A DNA stretch of 64,000 nucleotides from Bradymonadales bacterium. GTDB lineage: Bacteria > Myxococcota_A > Bradymonadia > JAFGEP01. Both the position numbers and the translations under genes were made by a program. Below are positions 38,994-47,572 of this stretch, piece after piece; within the stretch, counting starts at the first letter, position 1, and every line of letters begins with the position of its first letter. The notes beneath the pieces are model-generated. The model was not told the origin of the DNA and ran no database searches. It saw only the letters and a list, made by a program, of their open reading frames with translations. The stretch is taken from contig JAFGEP010000078.1 of the NCBI GenBank assembly GCA_016931535.1, positions 1 through 64,000 of the forward strand, written 5' to 3'.

Positions 38994-39351
38994 CTGCTCG
39001 GTTACCTCCTTTGGCCAGGGGGTCCTGGTGTCCGCCCACCGACGCTATATTCTCGCCTCGACCGGACGGCCGCCTGGGATCGGTATGGCTCCGATCATTC
39101 TAGAACGAATTCGGCCTGGATTGCAGCTTTTCTTGGTTCTTTTGAAACGGGTCCAAGCCGGAGTCGGGGCCCGGTCGGTCAAGAGAACGCAGGAGGAGGG
39201 AGGCTTGTCGAACCCATCCAGATCTGACTCACTGGGTTTACCGGAACCCGTTCTTTCCTGTAAAAAGAAGGGCTCCCGGGATGCGCTCGTGCCCGCAAGA
39301 TGCTTCGCTCGCCTGGCGCGCCCCATCTTCCCCAGAGGATCACACCGACCG
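38994..39351. other. Divergent intergenic region with alternative hairpins
   Basis: It holds the kinase ribosome binding site (39001-39012 on the minus strand) and, near the TudS-like gene, two overlapping inverted repeats. 39241-39279 is an imperfect long hairpin (CCGGAACCCGTTCTTT with AAAGAAGGGCTCCCGG), and 39234-39249 is a smaller GGGTT/AACCC hairpin that would compete with it. No T-run follows. The rest shows no gene or clear promoter. Confidence 0.4.
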
Positions 39352-39894
39352 ATGAAAGATAACCGAGGACGAAAGCTGGTCGCGGTCGCCCATTGCCTGT
39401 TGAACCAGAACGCAAAGGTGCAGGGCCTGGCGGCCTACCCGGGGGTGTTCGAGCCCCTGCTCCCGGTTCTCTCCGAGTGCGGGGTGGGGATCCTCCAGCT
39501 ACCATGCCCCGAGATGATCCATCTCGGCCCCTTGCGCCCGCTGGGTACCGACACCTACGAGCAGTACGATTCGCCGGCCTATCGCGAGGTCTGTCAGGCG
39601 GTCGCCGAACAGGTCGCCGTGCAGCTGGCTACTTACCAGAACGCCGGCTACCGAGTGCTCTTCATCCTGGGCATCGACGGTAGCCCGAGCTGCAGCGTCA
39701 CCCGGGTACCCCACCTGACCGCCGATGGCTCTGGCCGATTGGAAGCCGGCTCCGGCATCTTCATGGAGATCCTGTCGGCCGAGATAGGTCGACGGGGGTT
39801 GGGCATTCCGGTGGTGGGCCTTCCCGAGACCCCCGAGGCCGGTGACCTCGGCAGGGCATTGAGGCGTCTCAAAGACAGAATAGTCGAAGGCTGA
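39352..39894 (+). CDS. TudS-related (DUF523-like) putative desulfidase
   Basis: A 180-aa protein. AHCLLNQN (Cys15), LPCPEM (Cys52) and GIDGSPSCSV (Cys114) are the conserved Cys blocks of the DUF523/TudS superfamily. In TudS, cysteines of this kind hold a [4Fe-4S] cluster that removes sulfur from thiouracil. The lengths and the NQN variant fit the TudS-related single-domain group rather than long DUF523-DUF1722 proteins. ATG 39352 has AGAGGAT upstream at a long spacing of 11. Its link to the microcompartment genes downstream is unknown. Confidence 0.75.
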   Translation: MKDNRGRKLVAVAHCLLNQNAKVQGLAAYPGVFEPLLPVLSECGVGILQLPCPEMIHLGPLRPLGTDTYEQYDSPAYREVCQAVAEQVAVQLATYQNAGYRVLFILGIDGSPSCSVTRVPHLTADGSGRLEAGSGIFMEILSAEIGRRGLGIPVVGLPETPEAGDLGRALRRLKDRIVEG

Positions 39895-40198
39895 GCGAGC
39901 TCTGTCCGGCCGTCGGCCTGGCGGTCGCAAACGCCGTGCGGGGTGCTTGGCCGTGTCGCACCGGCCGCCGCGAACGTGGTGGATGCAGGGCCGTTGCAAC
40001 CCTTGCTACCGGGGGCGAGATCCGTACAATGGGTTCGTTCCCCTGGGCTTCAGGCCCTTTCGTGGCGGCACCCGGCAGAGCGGCGGTTCCGAGGCTCGCT
40101 AGCGGGGCCGGGATCGCGATGGTCGGGGCAGGCCAGGCCGACCGAGAGGCGGCGGGAACAGTGTTTTTCAGGGGACCGTCCAATCAAGGAGACACCAG
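39895..40198. other. Intergenic leader of shell-protein/tpiA unit
   Basis: A 304-bp non-coding stretch carrying the candidate promoter at 40003-40030 (described separately) and AAGGAGA at 40186-40192, the ribosome binding site of the BMC-T gene. Open frames here are short and GC-driven, so I see no additional gene. Confidence 0.5.
40003..40030 (+). promoter_or_regulatory. Sigma-70-type promoter for BMC-T/tpiA
   Basis: TTGCTA at 40003-40008 (4/6), a 16-bp spacer and TACAAT at 40025-40030 (5/6). The leader to ATG 40199 would be about 160 nt. Confidence 0.45.
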
Positions 40199-40906
40199 AT
40201 GGCTGACCCCACCGCTGGAAAGAGTGTCAAGAGACCAGACTCCAAGTTCGAGCTGCGCACCCTGATCTTCATCGACAGCATGCAGCCCCAGCTGGCCCAG
40301 TTCATCGCCAAGGACAACCGGGTGTATGACCCGAGCGAGTACGACGCCTCCATCATGCTGGAGCTGGCGCCTGCCATGGAGATCCACCGCATGATCGACC
40401 TGGCTTTGAAGGCCACCAGGGTCCGACTGGGGTCGGTTGTCACCGAACGCCACTTCGGCATGATGCAGATGCAGCATCCCGAGCAAGGCGAGGTCATGGC
40501 AGCTCAGGAGGCGGTCTTGAGAGCCAGCGGGTTGACGGTGTACGACCGCGCTCGCCTGAACATCCTGACCAACATGATCATCCGCGGGGTGGAGCAGGAC
40601 CACGCCATCTACTTTACCGGGACCTCCAAGGGAAACATGGTGGTGGCGGGCGAGTCGGTGCTCATCCTGGAGGTGACCCCGGCGGCCTACCTGACCATCG
40701 CTACCAACGAAGCGTTGAAGGCGGCAACCGTCAAGCTCATCACCCTGCAACCCTTCGGAGCCACCGGCCGACTGGTCATGTCCGGCCCCGAGTCGGAGAT
40801 CGACTCGGCGGCCGAAGCGGCCATCAAGGTGCTGGACAAGCTGAACCGGGAGCTGGAGGAGCACGGTGGAGGCGGTACGGCCGACCAGACCCGCTACGGC
40901 CGCTGA
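40199..40906 (+). CDS. Tandem-domain microcompartment shell protein (BMC-T)
   Basis: A 235-aa shell protein with two BMC domains. The first runs from ELRTLIFIDSMQPQLAQFI to the VTERHFGMMQMQHPEQGEV strand. The second, from about residue 110, includes VAGESVLILEVTPAAYLTIA and ALKAATVKLITLQPFGATGR. The pattern matches the double-stacking BMC-T proteins of the H. ochraceum shell, which form pseudohexamers that can be gated. A 15-residue charged N-terminal extension is extra. ATG 40199 follows AAGGAGA. It is on the strand opposite the main shell operon and is followed 36 bp later by tpiA. Confidence 0.87.
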   Translation: MADPTAGKSVKRPDSKFELRTLIFIDSMQPQLAQFIAKDNRVYDPSEYDASIMLELAPAMEIHRMIDLALKATRVRLGSVVTERHFGMMQMQHPEQGEVMAAQEAVLRASGLTVYDRARLNILTNMIIRGVEQDHAIYFTGTSKGNMVVAGESVLILEVTPAAYLTIATNEALKAATVKLITLQPFGATGRLVMSGPESEIDSAAEAAIKVLDKLNRELEEHGGGGTADQTRYGR

Positions 40907-40942
40907 CGGCTCCTGGTTCGTGCGTTTACCTCAGGACGACCC

Positions 40943-41716
<774 letters not shown>

Positions 41717-41964
41717 CTCCCCCCTGCACCGCGAAAGGCAGCCGGACGAGCACTCCCGACCCGGGAGCGTTCGGATACTGATCTCTTGCCGTGTCGGGTT
41801 GACACCAAAAAAGGGGTGGTCCGGTTCGGGCGAAAAAGGTGCTGCACCGCTCGGTGGGCATGCGGTGCGCTCTGGAAGACATCGCTGTTGCAGATTGTAG
41901 CCCGCTGCCTGGTTTGGTTGCGGGGAACGATGAAGGACCGGACATCAGCCCCCCGCGCGGTACG

Positions 41965-42315
41965 CTAGCAGGCGCCGGCGTCGAGGATCTTGCTGAGATA
42001 GACCTTGCGGATGTGATCCCGCACCGTGTCCGGATCGGGGAAGCCACGTTCCGTGTACTTGATGGTCATCTCGTAGACCTGGGTAACCAGTTCCTCGACC
42101 TGTTCCCAGCAGGGGATGGCGCTGCCCCGCGGCAGTTCGAACTCCCACTGCAGGTAGAGTCTGACGCGGCAGATGGCGTCTTCGAGGGAGTAGTTGAGGT
42201 TGCGCAGGATGCGCGCCTGGGTGCGGATCCGGTCTTCGACCTGGTTTTGATTCTTGCGGTCGAAGGTGTCCTCGAACCAATCGGGAATCTGGGAGCGGTA
42301 CCAGGAAAATGGCAT
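41965..42315 (-). CDS. Unrecognised 116-aa protein ending the microcompartment operon
   Basis: Sequence MPFSWYRSQIPDWFEDTFDR and onward: aromatic-rich N-terminus, then predicted long amphipathic helices (NQVEDRIRTQARILRNLNYS) and two Cys residues besides a Cys at the C-terminus (DAGAC). It resembles no shell or enzyme family I know. It starts 15 bp after a BMC-P gene with GAGGGG upstream and is the last member of the minus-strand operon, so it is probably a microcompartment accessory or structural partner (inference). Confidence 0.65.
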   Translation of the reverse strand: MPFSWYRSQIPDWFEDTFDRKNQNQVEDRIRTQARILRNLNYSLEDAICRVRLYLQWEFELPRGSAIPCWEQVEELVTQVYEMTIKYTERGFPDPDTVRDHIRKVYLSKILDAGAC

Positions 42316-42330
42316 GGTTGACCCCTCTGG

Positions 42331-42654
42331 TTAGATCGATTCGTCCTGTTGAAACTTGCGCCAGGTTTTCCGGCCCGCGATGGCGACCTCGTCCACGATG
42401 CCGACGATGACGGCCCGGACGGCGCCGGTCTTGTCCAGCTCGAGCAGCTGCCGGGCGCTGTTTCCCTCGTCCACGTAGACCACGACGTCGTCGATGCCGG
42501 CGTCCACGACATCGGTGCAGATCAGCGGATCGACCCCCGGCTCCGGCTGGAGATCGAGCCCGACCGGTTGCACCAGGAGCAGCTTCCTGCCGCCAAAGTC
42601 GCGATCCTTCTTGATGGTGCTGACGATGTTGCCGACAACCCGACCGATCAGCAT
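42331..42654 (-). CDS. Microcompartment vertex protein (BMC-P, EutN/CcmL family)
   Basis: A 107-aa pentameric vertex protein. It starts MLIGRVVGNIVSTIKKDRDF, followed by KLLLVQPVGLD, CTDVVDAGIDDVVVYVDEGNSAR and VRAVIVGIVDE, the EutN/CcmL consensus. Such pentamers cap the icosahedral corners of the shell. ATG 42654 overlaps the stop of the preceding BMC-P gene by 7 bp (ATGCTGA). One of three BMC-P genes in the operon. Confidence 0.93.
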   Translation of the reverse strand: MLIGRVVGNIVSTIKKDRDFGGRKLLLVQPVGLDLQPEPGVDPLICTDVVDAGIDDVVVYVDEGNSARQLLELDKTGAVRAVIVGIVDEVAIAGRKTWRKFQQDESI

Positions 42655-42986
42655 GGTTGCTCCTTGTCCGGCGTCGTGGGGCGTCCATGGCTGAGGGTCT
42701 GTACCTCCCGGCGGTCCACGACCACGACGATCTCATCCACGATGCCCAGGATCCCGTGGTCCACCGGGGTAAACCAGTTCTCCAGGACCAGGGAGCCTTC
42801 GCGAGATGCGATGCAGTATACGATCTCGCCCGGGCCGGCCATGTGGGTTCCATCCACGGCCACCACCGGTTCGGCATTGGGTTGAAGCTGCTCGTTGACC
42901 GGTTGCACGATCAACAGCTTGACGCCCGTGAGCGCCTCGTGCTTGGTGGTGGCAACCAGTGTGCCGATGACCTTGGCCAGAAACAT
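42648..42986 (-). CDS. Microcompartment vertex protein (BMC-P), second copy
   Basis: A 112-aa BMC-P: MFLAKVIGTLVATTKHEALT, KLLIVQPVNEQ, AVDGTHMAGPGEIVYCIASREG, ILGIVDEIVVVVD. The variable loop (HMAGPGEIVYC) differs from its two paralogs, so vertices may be mixed. ATG 42986 is the first in-frame Met of the family start; it lies 17 bp after the BMC-T stop. Confidence 0.92.
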   Translation of the reverse strand: MFLAKVIGTLVATTKHEALTGVKLLIVQPVNEQLQPNAEPVVAVDGTHMAGPGEIVYCIASREGSLVLENWFTPVDHGILGIVDEIVVVVDRREVQTLSHGRPTTPDKEQPC

Positions 42987-43003
42987 GATGGCACGCCCAC
43001 AAA

Positions 43004-43609
43004 TTAGAACATGATCTTCTCTTTGACCTGCCCGTGGAGCTGCTGGACGATCTCGAAGCGAACCAGCAGGCCATGGGACTTGATCTTCTCTACACCGGCC
43101 TGGACGCCGGCCTCGACGTTGGCGAGATCGCCTACCATCAGGTAGAACGACTTGCCTCCCAGGCCGTTGGCCAGGCGCATCTCGGTCAGCAGCACGTCGG
43201 CTCCCTTGGCGGAGGCGTCTGCGGCCACGATGGTGGAGGCCACGCTGATGGTCTCCACGATGCCCAGCGCCTCCACCTCCCTGGCTTCCACGGCACCGAC
43301 GATGGCGGGGAAGATGGAGGGGTGAACGTTGGGCAAAAGCAGGCTGTCCACCACCGTTTCCGTCCCCCTGGCGATGGCCGCGGACATGGCCTCGTTGACG
43401 GGGTCGGTGAGACCGCCGACCAGGATGATAAACTTGCCGGGGCAGACGGGCCGGCACTCCAGCAGCTCCACCGGCGCCCTTTTCAGCATGGCGTCGGCGA
43501 TGGCGATACCGGCAGCGATGCTGTTGGTCTCCACCATGCCGATGGCCGGCGCATTCTTCAAGGTCTGGTCAGCGTCGCTTAGCTGGATGGTCCCCAGGGC
43601 CGGATCCAT
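43004..43609 (-). CDS. PduT-like tandem-domain shell protein (BMC-T)
   Basis: A 201-aa shell protein with two BMC domains: AIGMVETNSIAAGIAIADAM at residue 22 and ALGIVETISVASTIVAADAS at about 115. The pore-facing loop of domain 1 reads CRPVCPGKFI, with Cys56 in the CPGK context that in PduT binds a [4Fe-4S] cluster at the trimer axis. It could therefore pass electrons through the shell. ATG 43609 is 3 bp from the PduS-like stop, with AAGGAGC upstream. Confidence 0.88.
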   Translation of the reverse strand: MDPALGTIQLSDADQTLKNAPAIGMVETNSIAAGIAIADAMLKRAPVELLECRPVCPGKFIILVGGLTDPVNEAMSAAIARGTETVVDSLLLPNVHPSIFPAIVGAVEAREVEALGIVETISVASTIVAADASAKGADVLLTEMRLANGLGGKSFYLMVGDLANVEAGVQAGVEKIKSHGLLVRFEIVQQLHGQVKEKIMF

Positions 43610-43612
43610 ATC

Positions 43613-44971
43613 CTACTTGCTCCTTTCGATGCGGATGTAGGCGTTGGCAATCTCCGTCACCACGCCATCGATGGAGGCGTGGACGGGGACGCCCAGCATA
43701 TTGTCGGGCTTGGCCGCGATCACCTGGCCGGTCTTCACCTGGTCGCCCACCTTGACCACCGGCTGAGCGGGCGCCCCGATGTGCATCCGCAAGGGGATGC
43801 GCACCGAATCCGGCTGGACCAGGGTGGCCCGCAAGGGAGCGTGCATGTCGGCGTAGCGGGCCAGCCCCAGCCGATCCATGAGGCGGGTGGTGGGGACCCG
43901 GCGGTACTCGCGCATGCTGTGGGGTTGCAGATCCCGGTTGCGGTGGATCTCGTTCTTCCAGCCCTGCTCCCTCAGCGCCTGCTTGATCGCCTTGTAGTAG
44001 GTGACCGGCGCCAGCTCCAGTGGACAGGCGAAGGCTTCGCACAGCCGGCACTCGCAGCACAGCACGGCGGCGGTCACCGTGCGCGGCGGCAGGTCCAGCC
44101 CGTAGTTGATGGCCCGCATGACCCGGTGAGGCTGCAGCTCGTGGCCCAACAAGAAGCGGGGGCAGAGCTCGGTGCAGTCGCGGCACTGGTCGCAGGTCGA
44201 CCGGCCCCTGCGGATGGTGGTGGTCAGATCGCGCGTCAGCTGGGTAACCACCGGCCCCCGCTTGGGAAGGACCAGCAGTCCGCCGGTGGTCTTGGTGACC
44301 ACGTTGTCGGCAGGGACCACCCGGCCCATCATGGGGCCGCCTTCCACCAGAGCCAGGTCGTCGGCGACAAGACCGCTGAACCGTTCCTCCCTGAAGCCTC
44401 CCACCTGGTCCAAGAGAAACTCGTAGGCGGTGCCCAACGGGGCGTGCAAGGTGGTCGGCTGGGCCACCTCGCCCGCCAGGGTGATGAACCGGGAGGTGAC
44501 CGGGTTCCCCTGGACGGCCCGGGCGATGTTGGCCAGGGTGGCGACATTCTGGACTACCACGCCCACCTCGATCGGCAGCCCGCCTTCCGGAACCGAGCGC
44601 CCCGTACAGTCGTACACCACGACGAACTCGTCACCGGCAGGGTAGAAGGACTCGAAAAAATGGAGGCGGACGTTGGGATAGCGGTCCAGGTGCTTCTCGA
44701 ACGCCTGGATGGCCGAGGTGTACTTCTTCTTGATGGCGATAATGGCAGAGCCGGCCCGGGTGGACTCCATGGCCAAAGACAGCCCTTCCAGCACCTGCTC
44801 GGCCATGGTGGTCATGAGATGCTGGTCCGATTCCAGCATCGGCTCGCATTCGGTGCCGTTGGCGATGACGATGTCGGCCTTGGCGGAAAGCTTCACGTAG
44901 GTGGGGAACCCCGCCCCCCCTGCGCCGACCACGCCGGCGTCTCGAACCTTGTCGACGATGGAGTCGCTCAC
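43613..44971 (-). CDS. PduS-like flavo-iron-sulfur oxidoreductase (RnfC family)
   Basis: A 452-aa protein. Gly-rich VVGAGGAGFPTYVKL (residue 14) and the RnfC-like FMN/NADH region come first, then two 4Fe-4S motifs, CDQCRDCTELCP (about 260) and CCECRLCEAFACP (about 305), and a C-terminal SLBB/biotinyl-like domain (GDQVKTGQVIAAKPDNMLG). PduS reduces cobalamin in propanediol shells. No B12 enzyme is present here, so recycling NADH from the aldehyde dehydrogenase is the likelier role. GTG 44971 overlaps the dehydrogenase stop by one base. Confidence 0.9.
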   Translation of the reverse strand: MSDSIVDKVRDAGVVGAGGAGFPTYVKLSAKADIVIANGTECEPMLESDQHLMTTMAEQVLEGLSLAMESTRAGSAIIAIKKKYTSAIQAFEKHLDRYPNVRLHFFESFYPAGDEFVVVYDCTGRSVPEGGLPIEVGVVVQNVATLANIARAVQGNPVTSRFITLAGEVAQPTTLHAPLGTAYEFLLDQVGGFREERFSGLVADDLALVEGGPMMGRVVPADNVVTKTTGGLLVLPKRGPVVTQLTRDLTTTIRRGRSTCDQCRDCTELCPRFLLGHELQPHRVMRAINYGLDLPPRTVTAAVLCCECRLCEAFACPLELAPVTYYKAIKQALREQGWKNEIHRNRDLQPHSMREYRRVPTTRLMDRLGLARYADMHAPLRATLVQPDSVRIPLRMHIGAPAQPVVKVGDQVKTGQVIAAKPDNMLGVPVHASIDGVVTEIANAYIRIERSK

Positions 44972-46509
44972 TAGACGATCCGGAACGAGTCGACCACCAC
45001 ACAGCGCCGAATGCGGGCGAAGTTCTTGGCCGAGGTCAGTCCCTCACCGGTCGGGCTGGCGATGGAGAAGGAGGCGAAGCCCTGTCCTCCGTAGCCCAGG
45101 CCGGCGATGGAAGGTCCATTCTTGACGAAGATGGAGGTCTTGATGGCCCGTGCCATCTTGGTCAGCATGTCGATGTTCTTCGAGTGCATGGTCGCCGTGT
45201 GGCGCCGCCCGCCTTCGGCCTCGACCGCCAGGTCGATGGCCTCGTGGACGTTGCGCACCCGCACCAGGGGGATGACCGGCATGAGCTGCTCGGTCCAGAC
45301 CAACGGATCGTCCACGCTGGTTTCGGCGAGGATGAGCTTGGCCTCCGGACCGGCGGAGACGCCGATCTCCTTGAGGATGACGTGAGGGGATTTCCCCACG
45401 AACTTCTTGTTGATCTCCGCTTCCTTGCGCGGACCGTTCTGCTTGTTGAAGATGACCTTTTCCAGCCGGCTCAGCTGCCAGGACTGGATCTCCACCGCGC
45501 CGTGCGCTTTCATGGCGGCCTTGAGCTTGTCGGCGATGGAGTCGACGGCGATGATCTCCTTCTCCAGGACACACACCACGTTGTTGTCGAAGCCCGCACC
45601 GATGACCAGGTCCCGGCCAGCCTGATCGGGATCGGCGGTCTCGTCGACCACCGCGGGGGGGTTGCCGTCCCCGGCGCAGATGGCCTTTTTCCCCATACCC
45701 ATTGCCACCTTCACCACGGCCGGACCGCCGGTGACCATCAGGATGTTGACCTCGGGGTGCTTCATCATCTCCTGGGCCGACTTGATGGTAGGCTCGGCCA
45801 GGGAGTTCAGGATGCAGGGGGGGCCGCCGGCCTCTCGCACGGCCCGGTTGATCAGGCGAACGGCGATCTCGGAGCATTTCTTGGCGCCCGGATGGGAGTT
45901 GAAGACCACTCCGTTGCAGGCAGCGATCATGCCGATGGCGTTGCAGATGATGGTGGAGGTGGGGTTGGTGGAGGGGGTGATGGCGCCGATGACGCCATAG
46001 GGGGCGTACTCGACCAGGGTCAGTCCGTTGTCACCGGTCCAGGCGGTGGGCTGAAGGTCTTCGGTCCCCGGGGTTTTCTGAGCGATGAGCTGGTGCTTGG
46101 CGATCTTGCACTCCATCCGCCCCATGCCGGTCTCCTCGATGGTGATCTGGCTGAGGTACTCGGCGTTTTCCAGCGCGATCCGGCGGATGTTGGCGATGAT
46201 CCGTTCCTTGTCGGCGATGGCGAGCGCCATCAGCTGCTGGTGTGCCCAACGAGCGGCGGCCACCGCGCTGTTCATGTCCGGATGGATCCCCTCGTCGCCG
46301 GTGGAAACGGGGGGTTTGGCGTGGGAAGCGGTAGCGGAGGAGGGGGGTGGGGCGTTCTTTTTCACCAGTGCGGCGGCGGTCTGGGCCAGCGAGGCACCGG
46401 CGGGGGTGCCGGGGGTGAGCGGATTGAAGGAGGCGGCCGCCTCTCCCCGCTGGACCCGTCCCACGACCCGCCCTACGATCTCGTCAATTCTCTTCTGGTC
46501 GAGTGCCAT
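44971..46509 (-). CDS. CoA-acylating aldehyde dehydrogenase (EutE/PduP-like)
   Basis: A 512-aa dehydrogenase. Residues 1-21 (MALDQKRIDEIVGRVVGRVQ) form an amphipathic helix of the encapsulation-peptide kind, joined by an Ala/Pro/Ser-rich linker. The core has APYGVIGAITPSTNPTSTII for nucleotide binding and FDNNVVCVLEKEI with the catalytic Cys (about residue 310), as in EutE and PduP. It oxidises acetaldehyde or propionaldehyde plus CoA to acyl-CoA with NAD+. Given the DERA next to it, acetaldehyde is the likely substrate. A GAGGAAG ribosome binding site precedes ATG 46509. Confidence 0.93.
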   Translation of the reverse strand: MALDQKRIDEIVGRVVGRVQRGEAAASFNPLTPGTPAGASLAQTAAALVKKNAPPPSSATASHAKPPVSTGDEGIHPDMNSAVAAARWAHQQLMALAIADKERIIANIRRIALENAEYLSQITIEETGMGRMECKIAKHQLIAQKTPGTEDLQPTAWTGDNGLTLVEYAPYGVIGAITPSTNPTSTIICNAIGMIAACNGVVFNSHPGAKKCSEIAVRLINRAVREAGGPPCILNSLAEPTIKSAQEMMKHPEVNILMVTGGPAVVKVAMGMGKKAICAGDGNPPAVVDETADPDQAGRDLVIGAGFDNNVVCVLEKEIIAVDSIADKLKAAMKAHGAVEIQSWQLSRLEKVIFNKQNGPRKEAEINKKFVGKSPHVILKEIGVSAGPEAKLILAETSVDDPLVWTEQLMPVIPLVRVRNVHEAIDLAVEAEGGRRHTATMHSKNIDMLTKMARAIKTSIFVKNGPSIAGLGYGGQGFASFSIASPTGEGLTSAKNFARIRRCVVVDSFRIV

Positions 46510-46560
46510 GTTTCAACTCTTCCTCGGTGGGAGCCTGCGACATCGGATCGAGCCCGCTAC

Positions 46561-46863
46561 CTACTGGCTTTCCGGGTACTTCTGGTAGCGGAACACGCCG
46601 TCCACCTCCCATTCATCCACGATGGCCATGACCACCGCATCCACCGGCTTGTTCTCGGTGAGGACCGTCTGGCGGGCCGAGCTGCCGGTGGCGTAGAGGA
46701 TCACCTCCTGGATGCCGGCGCCGACCGCATCGACGGCGATCACGTACTTGCCGGTATCCTGGCAATCCAGGTCGATCTGCTGGACCACCATGAGCTTCAT
46801 CCCTTCCAGCTTGGGGTCCTTGCGGTTGGAGACCAGGGTTCCGACAATTTTACCCAGCAGCAT
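46561..46863 (-). CDS. Microcompartment vertex protein (BMC-P), third copy
   Basis: A 100-aa EutN/CcmL-type protein: MLLGKIVGTLVSNRKDPKLE, KLMVVQQIDLDCQDTG, AVDAVGAGIQEVILYATGSSAR, VVMAIVDEW. It lies between BMC-H and the aldehyde dehydrogenase genes, away from the other two copies. GAGGCAGGCAG precedes ATG 46863. Confidence 0.92.
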   Translation of the reverse strand: MLLGKIVGTLVSNRKDPKLEGMKLMVVQQIDLDCQDTGKYVIAVDAVGAGIQEVILYATGSSARQTVLTENKPVDAVVMAIVDEWEVDGVFRYQKYPESQ

Positions 46864-47123
46864 CTGCCTGCCTCCTCAACTGGCGTCGAGCCGAACCGGT
46901 CGGTGCACCTCTTGCGACCTGGCGTGTCCACCGGGGGCGGTGGGAATGTTCCGGATCGGGTGCGGTATCCGGCTGCCGGTCTCGGCGTTCGCCGATCGGG
47001 TCGGACCAACGCCTTTACGCCCTTTTCTGAAACCGGCCGCCAAATGTGCTCCAATCCGGTGGAACTCCCACCGGCCCACCGGGCGTCCGCGGCCGGGACA
47101 AGCCGAGCCGCGGAACGGTACCT
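46864..47123. other. Gap inside the microcompartment operon
   Basis: A 260-bp non-coding gap between BMC-P and BMC-H, unusually long for this otherwise tight operon. No convincing gene, promoter or terminator was found; it may mark a processing or re-initiation site. Confidence 0.35.
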
Positions 47124-47447
47124 TTACTGGGACGCCTTGCCCAGCTTGGCCATCTCGTCGCGGACCTCCTTGGCGCGACCCAGGGGGAGCACCAGGTCGA
47201 TGTTGGGATGAGGACGCGCGATCACGTGGATGGAGACGATCTCCCCCACCTTCTCGGCACCGCGTACGCCGGCCTCGACGGCCGCCTTGACCGCGGCGAC
47301 GTCCCCCCGGACCACGGCGGTCACGTGCCCACCCCCCGTCCTCTCGTAGCTGACGAGCTCCACCTTGGCTGCCTTGACCATGGCATCAGCGGCTTCGACA
47401 ACTGCGGGAAAGCTTCGACACTCGATCATTCCAAGAGCTTCGGCCAT
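47124..47447 (-). CDS. Hexameric microcompartment shell protein (BMC-H)
   Basis: A 107-aa canonical BMC-H: ALGMIECRSFPAVVEAADAM, KVELVSYERTGGGHVTAVVRGDVAAV in order, RGAEKVGEIVSIHVIARPH. The GGG before HVTAVVRGDV is the predicted pore loop. The only BMC-H in the window, so it would form the facet bulk. ATG 47447 follows GGAGAGAG. Confidence 0.96.
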   Translation of the reverse strand: MAEALGMIECRSFPAVVEAADAMVKAAKVELVSYERTGGGHVTAVVRGDVAAVKAAVEAGVRGAEKVGEIVSIHVIARPHPNIDLVLPLGRAKEVRDEMAKLGKASQ

Positions 47448-47572
47448 CTACTCTCTCCTGTGTTGCGCTCGGTGTTATCCTCGACCTTTCCATCGACATC
47501 CACGATCCCCGAGCTGGTCACCGTGCGCGGCGCTCACCCATGCCGACGGGCAGGCGTGGATCCCGATCGTTC

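Noticed and set aside
45184..47211. Plus-strand open frame of 675 codons across the aldehyde dehydrogenase and BMC-P genes
   Set aside because: Antisense to clear enzyme and shell genes and filled with His/Gly/Asp-rich shadow sequence.
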